A stretch of DNA of 64,000 nt, from the NCBI GenBank assembly GCA_019009955.1, contig CM032230.1, forward strand, positions 10,589,501 to 10,653,500, in the 5' to 3' direction. The notes under the pieces are model-generated. The model was not told the DNA's origin, searched no databases, and saw only the letters and a list, made by a program, of their open reading frames with translations. This stretch comes from Riptortus pedestris (Eukaryota > Arthropoda > Insecta > Hemiptera > Alydidae). This document shows positions 27,619 through 38,900 of this stretch, piece after piece; within the stretch, counting starts at the first letter, position 1; every line of letters starts with the position of its first letter. The position numbers and the translations under genes were made by a program.

Positions 27619-30600
27619 GAAAATTTTAATATGGCAAAAAATAATATTTTATTGAATAAATTGTGTTCTTAATTATTAACATTTATGATGAGACTCTTGA
27701 ATTAATATTATAAGTGTGTAATGATCTTATTGACCTACATGATTCAACTGAATCTAATATGGCAACAAGTACCTTAAAAACAGGCCAATACCTTATAATA
27801 ATCTATATTTATATCGATGAATATACCAAATTGTTTTATTTACCAATATAAATAAAACAATATTAAAAGGTGCAACACACATAAAATTAATATATATTTA
27901 TCAATAAAATAAATATTTATAGTTTATATTTACACACATATTAAAAGTATTACATTATATAAATTTTATAGTTTTTGTGAATTCTATCTTTAAATATACT
28001 GAAGAAGCGGGAGTAGTTAATTTTACATATTCTTAATTGAACAGATGACTCAGAAGTGTGAAATTTAATTTCTGACTTCATCTAGTGTCATATCTACTAA
28101 CTTTTCACCTTAAAAAGGATTTTCTTTGTAATATTGGAAAGACATAACTAAAACATGAGACTGGTAATAATCAAGCACGCCCATCAGCACGAACTTAAGT
28201 CCACATTTCTACTTTTTGTATACTTGAAGTTATTTATTGGCTGTGCAGGATTAGAAATATACCTATGTGCAGTACTGTAGGTCATTTATATTATTTCTGT
28301 CCATAATACATTAATATTTCCAATATGTATCTCATGATAAAAACACATTGATCGGATTGAATTATACAGATTGATCACTTCCAATAAATTTTTGTCATCT
28401 TTTGCATACACTTAAAACTTTTTTTTTGGAACATTTCGTTATGTGTAAAACCTCAATAGCCGATTTCCCTTCAAAGAATCCTGCTAAAACCCTATGTTTG
28501 CTAAAAAAAATACTGACCAAAGGTGAAGTTGAGTCTGGTTAGTCTGAGGTACAGCAGCAAGGCTGTGGAGGTGAGAGAGCAGCTGTACTCGGTAGTGCGG
28601 CTGGATATGGTGCATTCTATAGTTGAACATCTCCAGGAGTGTGTAGAGGATACCCCAAGCATGGTATTTGAACACAGTCGGGAGCAATTGACCTGCAACA
28701 AGAAACAAGAATATAAGAAAAGTCCGCCATGCGCAGGATCCGTACGCTAAGTAGATTTTCAATGTTCTGGTAATCTCTCTCAACATCTGTTGTGTATATT
28801 TCCTATGGAAAGATGCCAATGTAAACAGGAAATGGAATGTATACTGGGCATGAAATGGTTAGTGACTCAGTTACACAAAGTGAAAATTGGATAAGAAGAA
28901 ATATTGGTTTACTAACAAATGAAAACTAAGAATTTAAGAAATAACAAATATTATTGGGCTCATATTAGCCATGTTTGATAAGGCCTTGTCTTAATCTCAC
29001 TAGGTAAACCTAGAGGGATGGGTTTGATTCCCTCTCTAGGCCCTCCTGGCGGAAAAGGGTGATCAGCTGTAGATGATCCATTCTAATTAGCCTTAGTAGC
29101 ACAAAGTGGATGTTAATAAATAACTCGCTATATTTAAGTTAAGAAAACACTCATGAAAAAACAGCTCTAGACTATTAAAGTTGTAACAAGATTGGTTTGT
29201 ATAAAAAATTTTTCTCATAATAACAGAGATATTTCCAATTTTTAATTCTATCCTAATCTTAACCCCACCCCCTCTTCCAGGTCCTATTTTGGCAATCAAG
29301 AAGTTTTGTCTTTAGTGAAACATGAGACATTTAAATATGAAGTATAGTAATGATCAAAGAAATATCTTTGTCTAGAACATAAAATCTAATTGATGACAGC
29401 GCTTAAAATATGTGTGTGTCTCAAAAAAAAAAAAGGCTCATTGAAAACAATACTTGGTATTTAAGCTTGGAATAAAACCTTTTATAAGATGATTGGCTTA
29501 TTAACATGAGACGAGTATAAGAGGCTTACTCAAGCCTCAAAACAAAAAAAAAAAATGTTTGAGACATGAAAAACATGTGAAGAGCAACAATAATAGAAAA
29601 TTAAATTTGCAACAAGATTGTTGATATATCATTTTTTAATCCGAGTCATAATAACGGATGAATTTTTAATTTTCAATTCCCCCTCCCTAAACCCCTTCCT
29701 CCTGGTCTGATTTGAGCCATTTACAAACTTGATTTTAGTTTTACATAAAATGTTTAAATATCAAGTTTGGGAACAATCAAACAAACATTGTGACTACTAG
29801 AGTGATGAAAGAAAATATATCTATATATTATATATATATATTTTTTTCTTTCATCTGTTGGTATTGTAGACCTTGTGGCTTTAGCTGGCCACAACTGGGA
29901 CTTAAGAGATTCATGATCAGAGTGAGTGATCAAATCGACTTACAGCCCTATAACCAAGGAGGACCTGGAATGAGTTGTCTCCAGTAGATTGATTGATCTC
30001 ATTATATGTGAAGAGGTGGACAGTGATCATATCACCAAAGGCCAGTTTGCTAGTTGACAGGATCTAGGAGAGTCTATATCCTTCATCTCAGTCAGACTGA
30101 TTTAATCACTGAATTCCCGCTATTCCATTACCGCCATGACACCAGTGTGCTGGCTGATCCAGTGTATTAATTCCGCAGTCACACATTTAAGCACTGATTG
30201 TGCTCAATGTTGCTTGACTTAGGTGATTTAAAGTCGGAGGCTCTAGCACAGAGCTAGAGTTGACTCTCTTAATGCTCCACTAGCCACAATTTCTGTTTGA
30301 TTGTACGTATTTATCAATATATATAAAAGGCAACTTACTAATGAAGCCCTTGATTCCAAGAGACTCAATCTCAGTGTAAACAAGAAGCCTGGAGTATGTC
30401 TCTACGAGTGCTGGAGCTAGTGCCATGTTGCTCTTGGACTGTGCTAGTTTGATGACATGTGTGACAATGCTGTGGATGAGGCTCATCTTGGAGTGGACGG
30501 TGAGCGAGTCTAGGATAGATACAGAGAGGGGGGTCGTAGGGCCCGAAGTAGGAGCGAGGGGAGCTATACTAGCAGCACCCCCTCCGGTCGTAGGGCCCTT

Positions 30601-33600
30601 GGAATTGCCAAGGATCGTGTCGACCAGTGCTGCCATAGGTCGGGAGAAATAGTCCTGGTTGGTAGAGTAGGCATTGCAGAGGAGAGCTATCCTGTAGTCG
30701 GTACCCATGCACAGGTTCGCATTATTCATGATCAGGCTCTGCAAGAATCTGTAAAAGACGTGCTTTAGGTGACCTCTATTGCATATTGTAACGGCCTACA
30801 TGTGGTTAAGTCTTTAAATACACATATGAAATAAGTAAATTATATATGAAAATATCATAAGAACTACTTAAAAAAGAAAAAAAAATCTGACATGAAAAAC
30901 ACATTGCTTGCTAGTAATTCTATTAAATTAAAAAAACCAAAAGTTTTGCTACACTTATTTAAAATTAGTTTATTTGAAAGTTGTATAGATATCTCTGTTC
31001 CAATGCATCTGATCAAAAATGTCACGGAACATAATTCAAAGGTATTTTTACAACAAACAATATACAAAAAAGGTTCTATACAAATCTTTTGTATCTCTAA
31101 TAAGTAAGGTAAAATTAGCTATTTTTATTTCCATCCCTCTAACCCACCTCCCAGGTCAATTTCGACCAAAAGAGGAGCACAACTAGACAGAATAACAATC
31201 CTGAATATGAAATTTGAACATTCTAATGCTAGTTTGGATTTATGAGAGACACATACATAACAAGATGCCACACTGTACTAGTCAAAATGGGTTTAGGAAG
31301 TGTCAAACCGGATAATTCTGTTGAAATTTGAGAACAAATAAATTTTGTGATTACAATACTTCCTTCATGCAAGGAAGTAAAAAATACCTATACAAATCTT
31401 CTGTGCTTCTATTTGGTAGGGAGTCCCCCTTATCCTTAATCTATTTCTATCGATAGTCACTAAATGAGGTCCTTTCAACCATTCCAGCAAACAGGAAATC
31501 TGTTTAGTTTACACAGTTCCTGTGTGACTAACTCTTTTTAGTTGTTTTTTCTGACATACAATTTAACATATTTAGTGGGCATTGTGACTTGTTTATTGAA
31601 ACTCATCATGATCTAAAGACTAGGCCTTGTAGTTTGTTCTTTTGGAAGTGGCTCTTTTCATATTACTATACCCACTCAAATCCATAAGATGTTTGATGTC
31701 TTGAAAATAGGATTTTCTAAGCCTTCTTTTGTTTCTTCTCTACTACCAACAATTGGTTTAATGTGTATTCATCTTGAGTTTAAACTGATCCCTTGACACC
31801 AGTGCAATGCCATTTGTAAGTCTGATCCAATGAATAGACTTACTGTTAATCTGTATATCTTCGGTTCTTTCTTTCATTTTCATTATTTCATCTTCAATGA
31901 ACACATTGAACAGATAAGATGACAGAGCCCCTGTCTTTCACCTTTCTTAATTTAGCTCCTCATTTCCTTCTTTAACACTCATTAATGCACTCTGGCTTTT
32001 GTAAATATTCCAAGATAAGAGAGATAAAAGACATACTCATGCTGTCCTTTGAGAGCGTTGGGAACAGGGCGCTGGATATTGAGGTGGTCCGATTGGGCCT
32101 TCTTGAGGAGGTGTATCCATATACAGGTCATGGCCATCTGGTGGGTACAGATCGCCTTGCTTGAGTCTGGAACTGGCAGCGGCTCTTTCTCTGGATAGAG
32201 CAGGTCATACAGGCGGAGCACGGGTAGAAAATTTGTCAACTGAAAATTAAAAACAATAATTGTTATGATAAATTATTACAGGATAGCAAGGCAATAGTAT
32301 AATTTTTAAAACTTACTGGATTTCTTTGAATACTTCCCGATATAAACTGAAGCAAAACCCACATCAAGTGGTCTCTCCCTTTCCTAAGGTCTTTACCTTG
32401 TAACTGAAAAAAAAAAAAAAAAAAGTTAAATCGGTTAGAATAATTTTGATGGATATAAAGAGAATCTTAGAGAATTTTAAATACAGAAAAATCACATATA
32501 TTTGCAAATTGCTCCTGAAATAAGGATTTTGTCACATTAATCATCACATACATATTGGAAGGTCACATGACTGCTGTGTAAATTAAGCAGATTTCTAACA
32601 TGCTGTAATGATACACCAATGCAATCTTAAATTTTATTCTTTATTTCTTTTCTATGAGCCCTATAAATATTGGATTTGAAATTTAAACTAGATGTGTGAT
32701 ATTTAGGCAGCAGTGGCCAAGAGCTTAAACAATGAATTACTTAAAGATGCCAAGTTCAAATCCGGTGGGTGATCTTTACACACTAAATATTTAGGGTGTG
32801 CTGAAACCAAGCTTTGTGGTTTGGGCTATATTTGGCAGATAATGTGACAATCACACCATTCAATCTCACAAAAATATTTTGTGGTTTCAAAAATTAACTT
32901 TTGACTTTACTTTAAAAATAAACAAGTTAATTGGTTTACACTTTATTATATCCCCTGAAGAGGTGTAACAAAGGGTAAAAATTATGTAAGGCACATTAAC
33001 CAACCAGTGGTCGCATCCAAGAAAGTTAACAGTCAGGTCATAATGCAAATTATAAACTTTTATTAAATATAAGTAGCACATAATAGACCGAATAGATAAA
33101 TGAAATAATAATACACCAAATTGTGTACCCATCAAATAAAATTTAAAAAATTAAAGTTACTATAAGTTGAAAAGTTGGGAGGATGATTTCAGGTTTACCT
33201 TGTCGTGAAGAGCCATTACAATGTTGGGGAAGTTAGCGAACTGGAAGAGGACGAAATATATCAGCTGGGAAGAGAGGTGGAGCCAGAGCCAGTGGCTGTT
33301 GGTGTTGGTTGTGTCGTTGGCTCCAGTCTCCGTCTCTGTCCTCTCCATTGCTACCATGATCAGCTCGACCAGCTGCTCTTCAAGGGCTACGCATCGCTGC
33401 TTGTGCTGAAACATCATAAAATAATTGTTTTATTTATTAAGTCATTAAGTCTTATTTATATACTTCCTCCTTATATGCAACAGTAGGACAAGATTGGAGG
33501 GATGTTTTAGTCAACAAACTCATATTGTCTACTGTCTATCATTAGTCAGCTTATGCAGTGCTATGGTGATATGACCCTACAAAAATGAAACCAAAGCACA

Positions 33601-35836
33601 CCCTTTAAGTTATTATTATCTAAAATATCTAATAATACTGAGAGTAGCTAGAATTCTACTAATCATTTAAAAAGATAATAGATGATACTCTAATTTAAAG
33701 AGATAAAATGAATGGTCTGAAGCAAGTGAACACTACAAGTGACCACAAAATCTGTCACAATTTCCCACTTGTTCTATTTTCTTTCAGAGATACTTTTTTT
33801 ATCCCCCTTCAAAGGTTTGGTTAACACTAGACTAGTATTCTTCCATCCGACCAAACTGATTAAAAGAAATTATATGAAGAATATTGGAGTTTTTTAGAAC
33901 ACATTTTTATATTTTAATCTAGTTTCTTATTTAAGCTTAAGATTACAAAATAAATTTTACACAGAGTATCTATACACACCTGTTTGACCAATCCAAGCAT
34001 AGAGCAAACCATGTCCCTGGAATATGGCTGCTCGAGGACGTAGCGAAGTAGGTGGGTCTGAGGATCTAGAAGGCACTTGTCATACGGCAAATTCCCTTTG
34101 AGAGAAAGCTTGAGAGTCATCGGATCGAGCTTCCAAGGGTTGATGAGGTGGTCTGCATAGCCCGAATGCTCTACGACAGGCAGCATCGTAGAGTGGCCGA
34201 TGATAGATACCATCTGAGCTGTAGCTCGGAAACTTTCGACGAATGAAGACAGTTGTTCGGCAAGTTTCTAGACACAGGAGGAAAAAACTCAAGAGCTGAA
34301 TATTGTAATCTTCAAATGTACCACAATAAAAAATACAATGTTTGGAAAGGGATGTTACAAATGAAAAAAACATGTAAAAATGTAACTAAAAACACATTTT
34401 GTTACCTTTAATTTTAGTTTGGTTATTTTTATTTGCCAATTAGTACTAAGTTTTGAAAATTAAATTTGTATCTCCGGGTAACCAAAGATTTTTACGAGAT
34501 ATACACTAAAAAAGTAAAGTGGGAGCCAACAAATTTTATTGGGCACTAACGATTGAACCAAACTTAACAAAACTCTATACGTAAATTAGCATTAATTCTT
34601 CCATAATTATAAGCTATATTAAATTTTTTAGGTTCGAACGGAAGTGGGGGTTGTAAGGGAGGTCTGAACAAAAAATTCACGATATTTCATTTTCTATTTG
34701 TTTTTAGGAAAACGTGCACATAACAAAAGTTGTTTTTCGTGTTATTAAAAGTTCTTTTGTATTAAACATAATATTATTAAATTTAATATCCTAATCACTT
34801 GAAATATCATGTCTGTCGAGTCTGCTAGTAGATATATATAAACCAAATAACATGGAGTGAATACGAACTATTTTAAATGAGTTGATCAAAAATTTTAAGA
34901 ATATTTACAGAAATTTGATGAAGTTTTATATAGAAAAGTTATTTATTAACGTCCAATATGTACTACTAAGGCAAATTGGGACCTGTTATCTATCTAGATC
35001 ACCACCCTTTTCTAACCAGGGTGAGACAAAGGATTTTATTTAATGAGTTCGCTACTAAATAAATTCCTATTACCCAGGTGAGAATCAAACTCATAAATCT
35101 AGGTTTACCACGAAAGACTCAGATGGCTAACCTGAGCCTCAATTCAAGAATTTTCATAGGGGGGTAATCAGAAATCCTTAGAGGCTAACATAATTATATA
35201 AATTAAAAAAAAAAAGAATTCCAGTACCCAATGAGGCCAACTCTTTCCATTGGGATAGATTTTTTGAATTTCATTTACAATAAAGTAAGCTGGAAGTAGG
35301 CAAGCATTTCTATCAAATATCATATTCATAACATTCTCCAGAGCCTTCATTTGGTGAATTACAGCAACATTCATTAACGGTGGTATCGTTGCAGCCTTTT
35401 CACAGCAGCCCTGCAAAGTAAAAGATCACATTTAATTCAAATTATTTGCTCAGTATTCTAGGGCTGCATATTTAATATGAAATATATTTCATTAAAACCT
35501 TGTTTAGCAATAAATTACAGAAAATACAGTTTAAAAAAAATGTACTTATTTATATCGAATTTTGCAACTATGGCAACAGAGTGACGTATCTGTTAAGTAA
35601 TTGTAGCCAACCACATACTACACTGTTTACATTTTCACATAAATATTTTGATTTCTTCATATGTATTACCCAGTGATGATAAAGTTTAGTGTATAAGTAT
35701 TGACCTTTTAAAAATGTAATTATGTGGTCTAAGTAGTGGTAACTCTCATGCAGTAATTCCGTCATTATGTATGGAAAGTCTATGTTAGTCCTTAAATGAA
35801 ATTTAGGAAGTATACACTTTATTAGTTATCTATCTA

Positions 35837-35901
<65 letters not shown>

Positions 35902-38900
35902 TGTTGACACATTAGCAGTCACAACTCGAAAATGTTTATTTGATCTAAACCATCCTCAATATTTAATCGTTCCATTCAACACTACACTGTCTAGTTCTGC
36001 TCGAGGGATTTTTATTTGGAATTTATGGTGAGATGAGATCAGTAGTGTGTCATTGCAGCACATGGGAAATCTGCTTAGTTTACTCAATCCCTGTGTGACG
36101 GGCTTTTTATTAGTCAACAGTTCTGACAGTAGGGTTCATAAAGTCCTGTAAGTGAGCATTTGTTAGTCATGAATGGCCTATTTTTAACATTGAAAGAAAA
36201 AAAAAAAAATTGAGTAGAGAGATAAGCGATTTTTTTTTATCTTTTATTTAAACGTATTTTAATCAAATAGTAAAACTTGGACTGATAAAACATTAAATGA
36301 TTGTCAAATAGCCCAATATAAAAATTAATCATTAAATCCTTACCTTCATTATCTCACGGACACCTTTATAATCGACTCCGTTAATTATTTTTTTGATCAA
36401 GTTAAAACATTCAATCCAGAAGTTTTCAAGGTTGTGAGTCAATTTATCGCAAGAGATTATGCACTCACAGACCAATCTAGAAAATAAAATTATAAAATAG
36501 TTATTGTTACTCATAATTAACCCTATCCTTGGGCAAAGCCACTATAGTGGCTTGACTCAAGTCACCATAGTGCCTTTGTGCAAGGAAAGGGTTAAACTAA
36601 AACAGGAAAAAAAATTAAAATATCAATGAATACTCTTGTTGACCGCCATTGGATCTACCCTTTTATTGGTTTGGTTGTCAGTAACATCTTGTGATAACGA
36701 ACTACTTCAGTTTTGCTGACATTTTGTTATAATTTATAATCTTTTCCAAGGGATAGTGTAAATAAACGCCTATGTACAAGACAAACGAGGCTTACACATC
36801 ATATCTAACAACCAGAAAGATGAGCCTTTATGTTGGGAATGCAAGAGAATACTGACTGTAAAACACATATTAACTGACTGCACACAAGTAATACCTTACA
36901 CATGGCCCAAAAATTTATGTGAACTACTAGCCAACAGAGGCTCAGGTTAGCCATGTGAGTTAAAGCGTTGACTTTAAACTCACATGGTAAACCTAGAGTG
37001 GTGAGTTCAATTCCTGCCTGGGCAATAGGAATTTATTTAGTGACGGAATTCATTAAATAAAATCCTTAGTCCCACCCTGGCTAGAAAAGGGTGGTAACCT
37101 GTAGATAACCCTTCCCAATTAGCCTTAGTTGCAAAAAGTGGACGTTAATAAATAATTTTAATTTTACTAGCCAAAAGAAGTCAATTTATTATACATATTT
37201 TTAAGTATTTAAGAAATTATGGACTATTTGATGAAATATAAACTAAATTACTGCATGCACAAGCAAGAGAGTGATTGTGTCTTTGTGTGGGTGAAACACA
37301 CTTGTTTATATCTCGATATATGACAAAAGTGTATACAACAAAAGTTACTTTAAATAACAAAATAAACAACTTTTTTCATGTACATGTTTGCGGAAAAACT
37401 AATAGGAAAGGAAACTTTGTGATTTTTCATGTCAGGCCTCCCTTATAACCCCTACTCTTCTCATAAGAAGGGGAACCTTCTTCAGGGACACGGAGATAGA
37501 GGGTTAGCACACCATATACCTTCTTTGATCGTACCAGGACCAATTTCGAAGTTTAAGCGGCATGTGCATTGTACACTTTCTTTTATAATATATATTGATT
37601 TAATGTTTATATAAATTTCCATTAAGTAAACATATAGGAAACGCTTTATTTGTAAAACACAGTATTATACAGTTTCCCCTTTATTTTACTAATAATTTGA
37701 GTTTATTTATCCTAATTTATATATTTTTTAAAATTTTAAAATGAACCAACTTTGTAGCGGAATCTTTAATAAATAAATAAATAAAAAATAACCTTTTCGA
37801 AGGCAAACTGAATATTGCTGTTATGTCATGAAATTGAATGAAAATTTGAGTACAATCAATGGCATTTGCTGTCATTAAGTTCAGAATAAATATTCAATTG
37901 GTAAAAAAAAAAAAAAAATTTGGAAAGGAGAGAAAAAGGCAGTACAGCTAATGACATCAGACTGCAATAGTCTTTCAAGAAATTGAATATTAGTTCACGC
38001 TTTAATGACAGCATATGGCATTGTGTTCAAATTTACTCAATTCCATTAATTTCATGACATAACAGCAGTATTCAGTTTGCTTAGAAAAAAATTATTTTTT
38101 TATCACTTATTTATGGAAGATCCTGCTACAATGCTGACAATGATTATAAATTATGCCGAAATGCTTGCAAAGCTGGAGTAGTTTGATTTCTCCCTTCGTG
38201 ACCGACAACCACAAAAGGTAATCTCACTGGGGCTGCATAAGCTAAGCGATTTCCCATGCACTGGATGACATACTGGTGATCTCACCTCACCATATATATT
38301 CTCATCTCTAAGAATCTGCTAAAATCCAATGAGTAGAAGTAGTGGTTTAGTGGGGGCGGAATACAAGAAAATACAAATAACTCTCTGAATATTTGTGTAT
38401 AAAAAAAATGTGTAAAATAACAATTTTAGAGCATCAGTAGTTTAACAAGATTGGTTCCATAACTTTTTTGAAAGAAATTTCTAATTTTTAAACACCCCAC
38501 TTCACTAAACCTCCCTGATCCAGTTTCACCCACTTTCGAATATGATCTTTAGTGTTGAATTGAAAAGATGTGTTGAAAACAATATTTGGGATTTAACCCT
38601 GGAATAAGACATTTCATGATATATTCATTTATTGTTATCATGCGATAACTAAAAGTTGGGGTTCACTAAAGGCTGAAAACTAAAAAATCTCTGCTAATTT
38701 TCAAGATAGAGATAAAATGTATACCACAGCAGTGTTGTTGGAAGTGAAGAATATTTTTCTCTCTCCAAATAAAATGTATAAGACAAAATTTATAGAAAAT
38801 TAAATTTGCAACGAGAATGGTTATAAGCAATTTTTCGATCTGACTCACAGTAGCAGAGATATTTTGAATTTTCCTTATTCATTCCTATTCCTGGTCCTAT

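Larger units (their letters stand above)
18898..30748 (-). other. MED23: MED23 exons 9-16, residues 460-972
   Basis: This is the central part. Exon 9 starts in HEFLQS and includes IALLCNAYSTN, DSLTVHSKMSLIHSI and ALAPALVETYSRLLVY. It also holds a low-complexity G/A/P/T-rich insert after ILGNSKGP that looks lineage-specific. Exon 10 carries QLLPTVF and MHHIQPHYRVQLLSHLH. Exon 11 carries VESTALRLIT and LSAESEELNRALVLTLAR. Exon 12 has SWAQHTLQFFPPVLNEFF, exon 13 PPLFLCLLWKIILETD and exon 14 ILERIGARALSAHLRKF and KYNIVTIDRLILC. Exon 15 has EGNEAQVCFFIIQLLLF, and exon 16 HRKYPEKF and VYFGNVCLRFLP. Exons 15 and 16 are short and embedded in repeat-rich introns; they were found by splice-site and homology reasoning because they do not form long open frames. 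Confidence 0.92.
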
